Below, in pieces: positions 23,186 to 37,208 of a stretch of DNA of 64,000 nucleotides. The stretch spans positions 191,501 to 255,500 of the forward strand of contig CAWWDR010001137.1 of the NCBI GenBank assembly GCA_963942565.1, written 5' to 3'. Positions within the stretch are counted from its first letter, which is position 1. The number at the start of each line of letters is the position of its first letter. The translations under genes and the position numbers were made by a program. The notes under the pieces were generated by a model, which saw only the letters and a program-made list of their open reading frames with translations, was not told where the DNA came from and made no database searches. This DNA comes from Maea johnstoni. Its lineage: Eukaryota > Annelida > Polychaeta > Spionida > Magelonidae.

Positions 23186-23333
23186 GCTAAGCTTGTATAT
23201 CCACCTACCTCAGTTTAGGTTGAGGTGCTTCGCTCCTATGTCCACCTACCCCCGTTAAGGCCAATGTGCTTCACTCGTAGGTCAACCTACCCCAGTTTAC
23301 TTACTTATTTACTTACTTAGGTGCTACTTAGGT
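23186..23333 (+). repeat. Example A block (3 monomers, 148 bp)
   Basis: A1 starts GCTAAGCTTGTATATCC and ends GTTGAGGT. A2 starts GCTTCGCTCCTATG and ends GGCCAATGT. A3 starts GCTTCACTCGTAGG and is cut after ACCCCAGTT. The linker is 21 bp with a TTATTTAC interruption and hardly changes length across the core. The block is followed by the 15-bp step AGGTGCTACTTAGGT. Confidence 0.9.
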
Positions 23334-23567
23334 GCTAAGCTCGTATATCCACCTACCCCAGTTAAGGCCTCGGTGCTAAGCTTGTATATTCACCTACCCC
23401 AGTTTAGGCCGAGGTGCTTCGCTCCTATGTCCACCTACCTCAGTTTAGGTTGAGGTGCTTCGCTCCTATGACCAACTACCCCCCTTAAGGCCAAGGTGCT
23501 TCGCTCGTAGGTCAACCTACCCCAGTTTACTTACTTACTTATTTACTTACTTAGGTGCTACTTAGGT
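23334..23567 (+). repeat. Example B block (5 monomers, ~230 bp)
   Basis: B1 ends TTAAGGCCTCGGT, B2 starts GCTAAGCTTGTATATTC, B3 ends GGTTGAGGT, B4 reads ATGACCAACTACCCCCC, and B5 reads CGTAGGTCAACC and is cut short. The linker is normally five TTAC-type units (21 bp); this copy has one extra unit with a TATTT change, giving 234 bp. Confidence 0.9.
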
Positions 23568-23767
23568 GCTAAGCTCGTATATCCACCTTCCCCAGTTTAG
23601 GCCGCGGTGCTAAGCTTGTATATTCACCTACCCCAGTTTAGGCCGAAGTACTTCGCTCCTATTTCCACCTACCTCAGTTTAGGCCGAGGTGCTTCGCTCG
23701 TATGTCCACCTACCCCCGTTAAGGCCAAGGTGCTTCGTTTGTAGGTCAACCTACCCCAGTTTACTTT

Positions 23768-23798
<31 letters not shown>

Positions 23799-23817
23799 TC
23801 ATAGGTGGTACTTAGGT
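23568..23817 (+). repeat. Example C block (5 monomers, ~250 bp)
   Basis: C1 reads CCACCTTCCCCAG and ends CCGCGGT. C2 starts GCTAAGCTTGTATATTC. C3 reads ACTTCGCTCCTATTTCC. C4 reads GCTTCGCTCGTATGTCC. C5 is cut after ACCCCAGTT. Its linker opens TTACTTTCTTAC, runs through TTAC units and closes with CTTTCAT. This is the only linker of the HOR that varies widely in length. Confidence 0.9.
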
Positions 23818-24124
23818 GCTAAGCTCGTATATCGGCCTACCTCAGTTTAGGTTGAGGTGCTTCGCTCCTATGTCCACCTACCCCCGTTAAGGCCAATGTG
23901 CTACACTCGTAGGTCAACCTACCCCAGTTTACTTACTTATTTAGTTACTTAGGTGCTACTTAGGTGCTAAGCTCGTATATCCACCTACCCCAGTTAAGGC
24001 CTCGGTGCTAAGCTCGTATATCCACCTTCCCCAGTTTAGGCCGAGGTGCTTCGCTCGTATGTCCACCTACCCCTGTTAAGGCCAAGGTGCTTCGCTCGTA
24101 GGTCAACCTACCCCAGTTTACTTT

Positions 24125-24171
<47 letters not shown>

Positions 24172-25392
24172 TCATAGGTGCTACTTAGGTGCTAAGCTTG
24201 TATATCCACCTACCTCAGTTTAGGTTGAGGTGCTTCGCTCCTATGTCCACCTACCCCCGTTAAGGCCAATGTGCTTCACTCGTAGGTCAACCTACCCCAG
24301 TTTATTTACTTATTTACTTACTTAGGTGCTACTTAGGTGCTAAGCTCGTATATCCACCTACCCCAGTTAAGGCCTCGGTGCTAAGCTTGTATATTCACCT
24401 ACCCCAGTTTAGGCCGATGTGCTTCGCTCCTATGTCCACCTACCTCAGTTTAGGTTGAGGTGCTTCGCTCCTATGACCAACTACCCCCCTTAAGGCCAAG
24501 GTGCTTCGCTCGTAGGTCAACCTACCCCAGTTTACTTACTTACTTATTTACTTACTTAGGTGCTACTTAGGTGCTAAGCTCGTATATCCACCTTCCCCAG
24601 TTTAGGCCGCGGTGCTAAGCTTGTATATTCACCTACCCCAGTTTAGGCCGAGGTACTTCGCTCCTATTTCCACCTACCTCAGTTAAGGCCGAGGTGCTTC
24701 GCTCGTATGTCCACCTACCTCCGTTAAGGCCAAGGTGCTTCGCTCTTAGGTCAACCTACCCCAGTTTACTTTCTTACTTACTTACTTACTTACTTTCATA
24801 GGTGCTACTTAGGTGCTAAGCTTGTATATCCACCTACCGCAGTTTAGGTTGAGGTGCTTCGCTTCTATGTCCACCTACCCTCGTTAAGGCCAATGTGCTT
24901 CACTCGTAGGTCAACCTACCCCTGTTTACTTACTTATTTACTAACTTAGGTGCTACTTAGGTGCTAAGCTCGTATATCCACCTACCCCAGTTAAGGCCTC
25001 GGTGCTAAGCTTGTATATTCACCTACCCCAGTTTAGGCCGAGGTGCTTCGCTCCTATGTCCACCTACCTCAGTTTAGGTTGAGGTGCTTCGCTCCTATGA
25101 ACAACTACCCCCCTTAAGGCCAAGGTGCTTCGCTCGTAGGTCAACCTACCCCAGTTTACTTACATACTTACTTACTTAGGTGCTACTTAGGTGCTAAGCT
25201 CGTATATCCACCTTCCCCAGTTTAGGCCGCGGTGCTAAGCTTGTATATTCACCTACCCCAGTTTAGGCCGAAGTACTTCGCTCCTATTTCCACCTACCTC
25301 AGTTTAGGCCGAGGTGCTTCGCTCGTATGTCCACCTACCCCTGTTAAGGCCAAGGTGCTTCGCTCGTAGGCCAACCTACCCCAGTTTACTTT

Positions 25393-25427
<35 letters not shown>

Positions 25428-26024
25428 TCATAGGTGCTACTTAGGTGCTAAGCTTGTATATCCACCTACCTCAGTTTAGGTTGAGGTGCTTCGCTCCTAT
25501 GTCCACCTACCCCCGTTAAGGCCAATGTGCTTCACTCGTAGGTCAACCTACCCCAGTTTACTTACTTATTTACTTACTTAGGTGCTACTTAGGTGCTAAG
25601 CTCGTATATCCACCTACCCCAGTTAAGGCCTCGGTGCTAAGCTTGTATATTCACCTACCCCAGTTTAGGCCGAGGTGCTTCGCTCCTATGTCCACCTACC
25701 TCAGTTTAGGTCGAGGTGCTTAGCTCCTATGACCAACTACCCCCCTTAAGGCCAAGGTGCTTCGCTCGTAGGTCAACCTACCCCAGTTTACTTACTTACT
25801 TACTTACTTAGGTGCTACTTAGGTGCTAAGCTCGTATATCCACCTTCCCCAGTTTAGGCCTAGGTACTAAGCTTGTATATTCACCTACACCAGTTTAGGC
25901 CGAGGTACTTCGCTCCTATTTCCACCTACCTCAGTTTAGGCCGAGGTGCTTCGCTCGTATGTCCACCTACCCCCGTTAAGGCCAAGGTGCTTAGTTCGTA
26001 GGTCAACCTACCCCAGTTTACTTT

Positions 26025-26059
<35 letters not shown>

Positions 26060-26656
26060 TCATAGGTGCTACTTAGGTGCTAAGCTTGTATATCCACCTA
26101 CCTCAGTTTAGGTTGAGGTGCTTCGCTCCTATGTCCACCTACCCCTGTTAAGGCCAATGTGCTTCACTCGTAGGTCAACCTACCCCAGTTTACTTACTTA
26201 TTTACTTACTTAGGTGCTACTTAGGTGCTAAGCTCGTATATCCACCTACCCCAGTTAAGGCCTCGGTGCTAAGCTTGTATATTCACCTACCCCAGTTTAA
26301 GCCGAGGTGCTTCGCTCCTATGTCCACCTACCTCAGTTTAGGTTGAGGTGCTTCGCTCCTATGACCAACTAGCCCCCTTAAGGCCAAGGTGCTTCGCTCG
26401 TAGGTCAACCTACCCCAGTTTACTTACTTACTTACTTACTTAGGTGCTACTTAGGTGCTAAGCTCGTATATCCACCTTCCCCAGTTTAGGCCGCGGTGCT
26501 AAGCTTGTATATTCACCTACCCCAGTTTAGGCCGAGGTACTTCGCTCCTATTTCCACCTACCTCAGTTAAGGCCGAGGTGCTTCGCTCGTATGTCCACCT
26601 ACCCCCGTTAAGGCCAAGGTGCTTCGCTCTTAGGTCAACCTACCCCAGTTTACTTT

Positions 26657-26687
<31 letters not shown>

Positions 26688-27284
26688 TCATAGGTGCTAC
26701 TTAGGTGCTAAGCTTGTATATCCACCTACCTCAGTTTAGGTTGAGGTGCTTCGCTTCTATGTCCACCTACCCTCGTTAAGGCCAATGTGCTTCACTCGTA
26801 GGTCAACCTACCCCAGTTTACTTACTTATTTACTTACTTAGGTGCTACTTAGGTGCTAAGCTCGTATATCCACCTACCCCAGTTAAGGCCTCGGTGCTAA
26901 GCTTGTATATTCACCTACCCCAGTTTAAGCCGAGGTGCTTCGCTCCTATGTCCACCTACCTCAGTTTAGGTTGAGGTGCTTCGCTCCTATGACCAACTAC
27001 CCCCCTTAAGGCCAAGGTGCTTCGCTCGTAGGTCAACCTACCCCAGTTTACTTACTTACTTACTTACTTAGGTGCTACTTAGGTGCTAAGCTCGTATATC
27101 CACCTTCCCCAGTTTAGGCCGCGGTGCTAAGCTTGTATATTCACCTACCCCAGTTTAGGCCGAGGTACTTCGCTCCTATTTCCACCTACCTCAGTTAAGG
27201 CCGAGGTGCTTCGCTCGTATGTCCACCTACCCCCGTTAAGGCCAAGGTGCTTCGCTCTTAGGTCAACCTACCCCAGTTTACTTT

Positions 27285-27315
<31 letters not shown>

Positions 27316-27912
27316 TCATAGGTGCTACTTAGGTGCTAAGCTTGTATATCCACCTACCTCAGTTTAGGTTGAGGTGCTTCGCTTCTATGTCCACCTACCC
27401 TCGTTAAGGCCAATGTGCTTCACTCGTAGGTCAACCTACCCCTGTTTACTTACTTATTTACTAACTTAGGTGCTACTTAGGTGCTAAGCTCGTATATCCA
27501 CCTACCCCAGTTAAGGCCTCGGTGCTAAGCTTGTATATTCACCTACCCCAGTTTAGGCCGAGGTGCTTCGCTCTTATGTCCACCTACCTCAGTTTAGGTT
27601 GAGGTGCTTCGCTCCCATGACCAACTACCCCCCTTAAGGCCAAGGTGCTTCGCTCGTAGGTCAACCTACCCCAGTTTACTTACTTACTTACTTACTTAGG
27701 TGCTACTTAGGTGCTAAGCTCGTATATCCACCTTCCCCAGTTTAGGCCGCGGTGCTAAGCTGGTATATTCACCTACCCCAGTTTAGGGCGATGTGCTTCG
27801 CTCCTATTTCGACCTACCTCAGTTTAGGCCGAGGTGCTTCGCTCGTATGTCCACCTAACCCTGTTAAGGCCAAGGTGCTTCGCTCGTAGGTCAACCTACC
27901 CCAGTTTACTTT

Positions 27913-27951
<39 letters not shown>

Positions 27952-28548
27952 TCATAGGTGCTACTTAGGTGCTAAGTTTGTATATCCACCTTCCTCAGTT
28001 TAGGTTGAGGTGCTTCGCGCCTATGTCCACCTACCCCCGTTAAGGCCAATGTGCTTCACTCGTAGGTCAACCTACCCCAGTTTACTTACTTATTTACTTA
28101 CTTAGGTGCTACTTAGGTGCTAAGCTCGTATATCCACCTACCCCAGTTAAGGCCTCGGTGCTAAGCTTGTATATTCACCTACCCCAGTTTAGGGCGAGGT
28201 GCTTCGCTCCTATGTCGACCTACCTCAGTTTAGGTTGAGGTGCTTCGCTCCTATGACCAACTACCCCCCTTAAGGCCAAGGTGCTTCGCTCGTAGGTCAA
28301 CCTACCCCAGTTTACTTACTTACTTACTTACTTAGGTGGTACTTAGGTGCTAAGCTCGTATATCCACCTACCCCAGTTTAGGCCGCGGTGCTAAGCTTGT
28401 ATATTCACCTACCCCAGTTTAGGCCGAGGTACTTCGCTCCTATTTCCACCTACCTCAGTTTAGGCCGAGGTGCTTCGCTCGTATGTCCACCTACCCCTGT
28501 TAAGGCCAAGGTGCTTCGCTCGTAGGTCAACCTACCCCAGTTTACTTT

Positions 28549-28591
<43 letters not shown>

Positions 28592-28720
28592 TCATAGGTG
28601 CTACTTAGGTGCTAAGCTTGTATATCCACCTACCTCAGTTTAGGTTGAGGTGCTTCGCTCCTATGTCCACCTACCCCCGTTAAGGCCAATGTGCTACACT
28701 CGTAGGTCAACCTACCCCAG

Positions 28721-28771
<51 letters not shown>

Positions 28772-29179
28772 TCATAGGTGCTATTTAGGTGCTAAGCTTG
28801 TATATCAACCTACCTCAGTTTAGGTTGAGGTGCTTCGCTCCTATCTCCACCTACCCCCTTTAAGGCCAATGTGCTTCACTCGTAGGTCAACCTACCCCAG
28901 TTTACTTACTTATTTACTTACTTAGGTGCTACTTAGGTGCTAAGCTCGTATATCCACCTACCCCAGTTAAGGCCTCGGTGCTAAGCTCGTATATCCACCT
29001 TCCCCAGTTTAGGCCGCGGTGCTAAGCTTGTATATTCACCTACCCCAGTTTAGGCCGAGGTACTTCGCTCCTATTTCCACCTACCTCAGTTTAGGCCGAG
29101 GTGCTTCGCTCATATGTCCACCTACCCCTGTTAAAGCCAAGGTGCTTCGCTCGTAGGTCAACCTACCCCAGTTTACTTT

Positions 29180-29218
<39 letters not shown>

Positions 29219-29589
29219 TCTTTCATAGGTGCTACTTAGGTGCTAAGCTTGTACATCCACCTACCTCAGTTTAGGTTGAGGTGCTTCGCTCCTATGTCCA
29301 CCTACCCCCGTTAAGGCCAATGTGCTTCACTCGTAGGTCAACCTACCCCAGTTTACTTACTTACTTACTTACTTAGGTGCTACTTAGGTGCTAAGCTCGT
29401 ATATCCACCTTCCCTAGTTTAGGCCGCGGTGCTAAGCTTGTATATTCACCTACCCCAGTTTAGGCCGATGTGCTTCGCTCCTATTTCCACCTACCTCAGT
29501 TAAGGCCGAGGTGCTTCGCTCGTATGTCCACCTACCCCCGTTAAGGCCAAGGTGCTTCGCTCGTAGGTCAACCTACCCCAGTTTACTTT

Positions 29590-29624
<35 letters not shown>

Positions 29625-29643
29625 TCATAGGTGCTACTTAGGT

Positions 29644-30841
29644 GCTAAGCTTGTATATCCACCTACCTCAGTTTAGGTTGAGGTGCTTCGCTCCTATGTC
29701 CACCTACCCCCGTTAAGGCCAATGTGCTTCACTCGTAGGTCAACCTACCCCAGTTTACTTACTTATTTACTTACTTAGGTGCTACTTAGGTTCTAAGCTC
29801 GTATATCCACCTACCCCAGTTAAGGCCTCGGTGCTAAGCTTGTATATTCACCTACCCCAGTTTAGGCCGAGGTGCTTCGCTCTTATGTCCACCTACCTCA
29901 GTTTAGGTTGAGGTGCTTCGCTCCTATGACCAACTACCCCCCTTAAGGCCAAGGTGCTTCGCTCGTAGGTCAACCTACCCCAGTTTACTTACTTACTTAC
30001 TTACTTAGGTGCTACTTAGGTGCTAAGCTCGTATATCCACCTTCCCCAGTTTAGGCCGCGGTGCTAAGCTTGTATATTCACCTACCCCAGTTTAGGCCGA
30101 TGTGCTTCGCTCCTATTTCCACCTACCTCAGTTAAGGCCGAGGTGCTTCGCTCGTATGTCCACCTACCCCCGTTAAGGCCAAGGTGCTTCGCTCTTAGGT
30201 CAACCTACCCCAGTTTACTTTCTTACTTACTTACTTACTTACTTTCATAGGTGCTACTTAGGTGCTAAGCTTGTATATCCACCTACCTCAGTTTAGGTTG
30301 AGGTGCTTCGCTTCTATGTCCACCTACCCTCGTTAAGGCCAATGTGCTTCACTCGTAGGTCAACCTACCCCTGTTTACTTACTTATTTACTAACTTAGGT
30401 GCTACTTAGGTGCTAAGCTCGTATATCCACCTACCCCAGTTAAGGCCTCGGTGCTAAGCTTGTATATTCACCTACCCCAGTTTAGGCCGAGGTGCTTCGC
30501 TCCTATGTCCACCTACCTCAGTTTAGGTTGAGGTGCTTCGCTCCTATGACCAACTACCCCCCTTAAGGCCAAGGTGCTTCGCTCGTAGGTCAACCTACCC
30601 CAGTTTACTTACATACTTACTTACTTAGGTGCTACTTAGGTGCTAAGCTCGTATATCCACCTTCCCCAGTTTAGGCCGCGGTGCTAAGCTTGTATATTCA
30701 CCTACCCCAGTTTAGGCCGAAGTACTTCGCTCCTATTTCCACCTACCTCAGTTTAGGCCGAGGTGCTTCGCTCGTATGTCCACCTACCCCTGTTAAGGCC
30801 AAGGTGCTTCGCTCGTAGGCCAACCTACCCCAGTTTTCTTT

Positions 30842-30876
<35 letters not shown>

Positions 30877-31473
30877 TCATAGGTGCTACTTAGGTGCTAA
30901 GCTTGTATATCCACCTACCTCAGTTTAGGTTGAGGTGCTTCGCTCCTATGTCCACCTACCCCCGTTAAGGCCAATGTGCTTCACTCGTAGGTCAACCTAC
31001 CCCAGTTTACTTACTTATTTACTTACTTAGGTGCTACTTAGGTGCTAAGCTCGTATATCCACCTACCCCAGTTAAGGCCTCGGTGCTAAGCTTGTATATT
31101 CACCTACCCCAGTTTAGGCCGAGGTACTTCGCTCCTATGTCCACCTACCTCAGTTTAGGTCGAGGTGCTTAGCTCCTATGACCAACTACCCCCCTTAAGG
31201 CCAAGGTGCTTCGCTCGTAGGTCAACCTACCCCAGTTTACTTACTTACTTACTTACTTAGGTGCTACTTAGGTGCTAAGCTCGTATATCCACCTTCCCCA
31301 GTTTAGGCCACGGTACTAAGCTTGTATATTCACCTACACCAGTTTAGGCCGAGGTACTTCGCTCCTATTTCCACCTACCTCAGTTTAGGCCGAGGTGCTT
31401 CGCTCGTATGTCCACCTACCCCCGTTAAGGCCAAGGTGCTTCGTTCGTAGGTCAACCTACCCCAGTTTACTTT

Positions 31474-31512
<39 letters not shown>

Positions 31513-31531
31513 TCATAGGTGCTACTTAGGT
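29644..31531 (+). repeat. 1,888-bp third-order unit, tandem copy 1
   Basis: Three successive HORs form a unit recognised by a chain of private variants: AGGTTCTAAGC, CCGATGTGCTTC, GCTTCTATG with CCCTCGTTAAGG, TTACATACTTAC, CCGAAGTACTTC, GTAGGCCAACC, GGTGCTTAGCTCC, CCACGGTACTAAGC and CTTCGTTCGTAGG. The chain reappears in the same order exactly 1,888 bp later. The C block before 29644 lacks the last of these variants, so the unit starts about here. Confidence 0.9.
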
Positions 31532-32729
31532 GCTAAGCTTGTATATCCACCTACCTCAGTTTAGGTTGAGGTGCTTCGCTCCTATGTCCACCTACCCCCG
31601 TTAAGGCCAATGTGCTTCACTCGTAGGTCAACCTACCCCAGTTTACTTACTTATTTACTTACTTAGGTGCTACTTAGGTTCTAAGCTCGTATATCCACCT
31701 ACCCCAGTTAAGGCCTCGGTGCTAAGCTTGTATATTCACCTACCCCAGTTTAGGGCGAGGTGCTTCGCTCTTATGTCCACCTACCTCAGTTTAGGTTGAG
31801 GTGCTTCGCTCCTATGACCAACTACCCCCCTTAAGGCCAAGGTGCTTCGCTCGTAGGTCAACCTACCCCAGTTTACTTACTTACTTACTTACTTAGGTGC
31901 TACTTAGGTGCTAAGCTCGTATATCCACCTTCCCCAGTTTAGGCCGCGGTGCTAAGCTTGTATATTCACCTACCCCAGTTTAGGCCGATGTGCTTCGCTC
32001 CTATTTCCACCTACCTCAGTTAAGGCCGAGGTGCTTCGCTCGTATGTCCACCTACCCCCGTTAAGGCCAAGGTGCTTCGCTCTTAGGTCAACCTACCCCA
32101 GTTTACTTTCTTACTTACTTACTTACTTACTTTCATAGGTGCTACTTAGGTGCTAAGCTTGTATATCCACCTACCTCAGTTTAGGTTGAGGTGCTTCGCT
32201 TCTATGTCCACCTACCCTCGTTAAGGCCAATGTGCTTCACTCGTAGGTCAACCTACCCCTGTTTACTTACTTATTTACTAACTTAGGTGCTACTTAGGTG
32301 CTAAGCTCGTATATCCACCTACCCCAGTTAAGGCCTCGGTGCTAAGCTTGTATATTCACCTACCCCAGTTTAGGCCGAGGTGCTTCGCTCCTATGTCCAC
32401 CTACCTCAGTTTAGGCTGAGGTGCTTCGCTCCTATGACCAACTACCCCCCTTAAGGCCAAGGTGCTTCGCTCGTAGGTCAACCTACCCCAGTTTACTTAC
32501 ATACTTACTTACTTAGGTGCTACTTAGGTGCTAAGCTCGTATATCCACCTTCCCCAGTTTAGGCCGCGGTGCTAAGCTTGTATATTCACCTACCCCAGTT
32601 TAGGCCGAAGTACTTCGCTCCTATTTCCACCTACCTCAGTTTAGGCCGAGGTGCTTCGCTCGTATGTCCACCTACCCCTGTTAAGGCCAAGGTGCTTCGC
32701 TCGTAGGCCAACCTACCCCAGTTTACTTT

Positions 32730-32764
<35 letters not shown>

Positions 32765-33361
32765 TCATAGGTGCTACTTAGGTGCTAAGCTTGTATATCC
32801 ACCTACCTCAGTTTAGGTTGAGGTGCTTCGCTCCTATGTCCACCTACCCCCGTTAAGGCCAATGTGCTTCACTCGTAGGTCAACCTACCCCAGTTTACTT
32901 ACTTATTTACTTACTTAGGTGCTACTTAGGTGCTAAGCTCGTATATCCACCTACCCCAGTTAAGGCCTCGGTGCTAAGCTTGTATATTCACCTACCCCAG
33001 TTTAGGCCGAGGTACTTCGCTCCTATGTCCACCTACCTCAGTTTAGGTCGAGGTGCTTAGCTCCTATGACCAACTACCCCCCTTAAGGCCAAGGTGCTTC
33101 GCTCGTAGGTCAACCTACCCCAGTTTACTTACTTACTTACTTACTTAGGTGCTACTTAGGTGCTAAGCTCGTATATCCACCTTCCCCAGTTTAGGCCACG
33201 GTACTAAGCTTGTATATTCACCTACACCAGTTTAGGCCGAGGTACTTCGCTCCTATTTCCACCTACCTCAGTTTAGGCCGAGGTGCTTCGCTCGTATGTC
33301 CACCTACCCCCGTTAAGGCCAAGGTGCTTCGTTCGTAGGTCAACCTACCCCAGTTTACTTT

Positions 33362-33400
<39 letters not shown>

Positions 33401-33419
33401 TCATAGGTGCTACTTAGGT
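31532..33419 (+). repeat. 1,888-bp third-order unit, tandem copy 2
   Basis: All landmarks of copy 1 recur at offset 1,888. Visible differences are single bases, such as TTTAGGGCGAGG here against TTTAGGCCGAGG in copy 1. Even TTAC counts match at the points checked, which points to very recent duplication. Confidence 0.9.
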
Positions 33420-34617
33420 GCTAAGCTTGTATATCCACCTACCTCAGTTTAGGTTGAGGTGCTTCGCTCCTATGTCCACCTACCCCCGTTAAGGCCAATG
33501 TGCTTCACTCGTAGGTCAACCTACCCCAGTTTACTTACTTATTTACTTACTTAGGTGCTACTTAGGTTCTAAGCTCGTATATCCACCTACCCCAGTTAAG
33601 GCCTCGGTGCTAAGCTTGTATATTCACCTACCCCAGTTTAGGGCGAGGTGCTTCGCTCTTATGTCCACCTACCTCAGTTTAGGTTGAGGTGCTTCGCTCC
33701 TATGACCAACTACCCCCCTTAAGGCCAAGGTGCTTCGCTCGTAGGTCAACCTACCCCAGTTTACTTACTTACTTACTTACTTAGGTGCTACTTAGGTGCT
33801 AAGCTCGTATATCCACCTTCCCCAGTTTAGGCCGCGGTGCTAAGCTTGTATATTCACCTACCCCAGTTTAGGCCGATGTGCTTCGCTCCTATTTCCACCT
33901 ACCTCAGTTAAGGCCGAGGTGCTTCGCTCGTATGTCCACCTACCCCCGTTAAGGCCAAGGTGCTTCGCTCTTAGGTCAACCTACCCCAGTTTACTTTCTT
34001 ACTTACTTACTTACTTACTTTCATAGGTGCTACTTAGGTGCTAAGCTTGTATATCCACCTACCTCAGTTTAGGTTGAGGTGCTTCGCTTCTATGTCCACC
34101 TACCCTCGTTAAGGCCAATGTGCTTCACTCGTAGGTCAACCTACCCCTGTTTACTTACTTATTTACTAACTTAGGTGCTACTTAGGTGCTAAGCTCGTAT
34201 ATCCACCTACCCCAGTTAAGGCCTCGGTGCTAAGCTTGTATATTCACCTACCCCAGTTTAGGCCGAGGTGCTTCGCTCCTATGTCCACCTACCTCAGTTT
34301 AGGTTGAGGTGCTTCGCTCCTATGACCAACTACCCCCCTTAAGGCCAAGGTGCTTCGCTCGTAGGTCAACCTACCCCAGTTTACTTACATACTTACTTAC
34401 TTAGGTGCTACTTAGGTGCTAAGCTCGTATATCCACCTTCCCCAGTTTAGGCCGCGGTGCTAAGCTTGTATATTCACCTACCCCAGTTTAGGCCGAAGTA
34501 CTTCGCTCCTATTTCCACCTACCTCAGTTTAGGCCGAGGTGCTTCGCTCGTATGTCCACCTACCCCTGTTAAGGCCAAGGTGCTTCGCTCGTAGGCCAAC
34601 CTACCCCAGTTTACTTT

Positions 34618-34652
<35 letters not shown>

Positions 34653-35253
34653 TCATAGGTGCTACTTAGGTGCTAAGCTTGTATATCCACCTACCTCAGT
34701 TTAGGTTGAGGTGCTTCGCTCCTATGTCCACCTACCCCCGTTAAGGCCAATGTGCTTCACTCGTAGGTCAACCTACCCCAGTTTACTTACTTATTTACTT
34801 ACTTAGGTGCTACTTAGGTGCTAAGCTCGTATATCCACCTACCCCAGTTAAGGCCTCGGTGCTAAGCTTGTATATTCACCTACCCCAGTTTAGGCCGAGG
34901 TGCTTCGCTCCTATGTCCACCTACCTCAGTTTAGGTCGAGGTGCTTAGCTCCTATGACCAACTACCCCCCTTAAGGCCAAGGTGCTTCGCTCGTAGGTCA
35001 ACCTACCCCAGTTTACTTACTTACTTACTTACTTACTTAGGTGCTACTTAGGTGCTAAGCTCGTATATCCACCTTCCCCAGTTTAGGCCACGGTACTAAG
35101 CTTGTATATTCACCTACACCAGTTTAGGCCGAGGTACTTCGCTCCTATTTCCACCTACCTCAGTTTAGGCCGAGGTGCTTCGCTCGTATGTCCACCTACC
35201 CCCGTTAAGGCCAAGGTGCTTCGTTCGTAGGTCAACCTACCCCAGTTTACTTT

Positions 35254-35292
<39 letters not shown>

Positions 35293-35311
35293 TCATAGGT
35301 GCTACTTAGGT
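33420..35311 (+). repeat. 1,888-bp third-order unit, tandem copy 3
   Basis: This has the same chain of variants at offset 1,888, with one extra TTAC unit near the end (1,892 bp). After 35311 the following A block carries CCCCTGTTAAGG and the chain is not continued, so the tandem run ends here. Confidence 0.88.
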
Positions 35312-35889
35312 GCTAAGCTTGTATATCCACCTACCTCAGTTTAGGTTGAGGTGCTTCGCTCCTATGTCCACCTACCCCTGTTAAGGCCAATGTGCTTCAC
35401 TCGTAGGTCAACCTACCCCAGTTTACTTACTTATTTACTTACTTAGGTGCTACTTAGGTGCTAAGCTTGTATATCCACCTACCCCAGTTAAGGCCTCGGT
35501 GCTAAGCTTGTATATTCACCTACCCCAGTTTAAGCCGAGGTGCTTCGCTCCTATGTCCACCTACCTCAGTTTAGGTTGAGGTGCTTCGCTCCTATGACCA
35601 ACTACCCCCCTTAAGGCCAAGGTGCTTCGCTCGTAGGTCAACCTACCCCAGTTTACTTACTTACTTACTTACTTAGGTGCTACTTAGGTGCTAAGCTCGT
35701 ATATCCACCTTCCCCAGTTTAGGCCGCGGTGCTAAGCTTGTATATTCACCTACCCCAGTTTAGGCCGAGGTACTTCGCTCCTATTTCCACCTACCTCAGT
35801 TAAGGCCGAGGTGCTTCGCTCGTATGTCCACCTACCCCCGTTAAGGCCAAGGTGCTTCGCTCTTAGGTCAACCTACCCCAGTTTACTTT

Positions 35890-35920
<31 letters not shown>

Positions 35921-36521
35921 TCATAGGTGCTACTTAGGTGCTAAGCTTGTATATCCACCTACCTCAGTTTAGGTTGAGGTGCTTCGCTTCTATGTCCACC
36001 TACCCTCGTTAAGGCCAATGTGCTTCACTCGTAGGTCAACCTACCCCTGTTTACTTACTTATTTACTAACTTAGGTGCTACTTAGGTGCTAAGCTCGTAT
36101 ATCCACCTACACCAGTTAAGGCCTCGGTGCTAAGCTTGTATATTCACCTACCCCAGTTTAGGCCGAGGTGCTTCGCTCCTATGTCCACCTACCTCAGTTT
36201 AGGTTGAGGTGCTTCGCTCCCATGACCAACTACCCCCCTTAAGGCCAAGGTGCTTCGCTCGTAGGTCAACCTACCCCAGTTTACTTACTTACTTACTTAC
36301 TTACTTAGGTGCTACTTAGGTGCTAAGCTCGTATATCCACCTTCCCCAGTTTAGGCCGCGGTGCTAAGCTGGTATATTCACCTACCCCAGTTTAGGGCGA
36401 TGTGCTTCGCTCCTATTTCGACCTACCTCAGTTTAGGCCGAGGTGCTTCGCTCTTATGTCCACCTAACCCTGTTAAGGCCAAGGTGCTTCGCTCGTAGGT
36501 CAACCTACCCCAGTTTACTTT

Positions 36522-36564
<43 letters not shown>

Positions 36565-37161
36565 TCATAGGTGCTACTTAGGTGCTAAGCTTGTATATCC
36601 ACCTACCTCAGTTTAGGTTGAGGTGCTTCGCTCCTATGTCCACCTACCCCCGTTAAGGCCAATGTGCTTCACTCGTAGGTCAACCTACCCCAGTTTACTT
36701 ACTTATTTACTTACTTAGGTGCTACTTAGGTGCTAAGCTCGTATATCCACCTACCCCAGTTAAGGCCTCGGTGCTAAGCTTGTATATTCACCTACCCCAG
36801 TTTAGGGCGAGGTGCTTCGCTCCTATGTCCACCTACCTCAGTTTAGGTTGAGGTGCTTCGCTCCTATGACCAACTACCCCCCTTAAGGCCAAGGTGCTTC
36901 GCTCGTAGGTCAACCTACCCCAGTTTACTTACTTACTTACTTACTTAGGTGGTACTTAGGTGCTAAGCTCGTATATCCACCTTCCCCAGTTTAGGCCGCG
37001 GTGCTAAGCTTGTATATTCACCTACCCCAGTTTAGGCCGAGGTACTTCGCTCCTATTTCCACCTACCTCAGTTTAGGCCGAGGTGCTTCGCTCGTATGTC
37101 CACCTACCCCCGTTAAGGCCAAGGTGCTTCGCTTGTAGGTCAACCTACCCCAGTTTACTTT

Positions 37162-37208
<47 letters not shown>

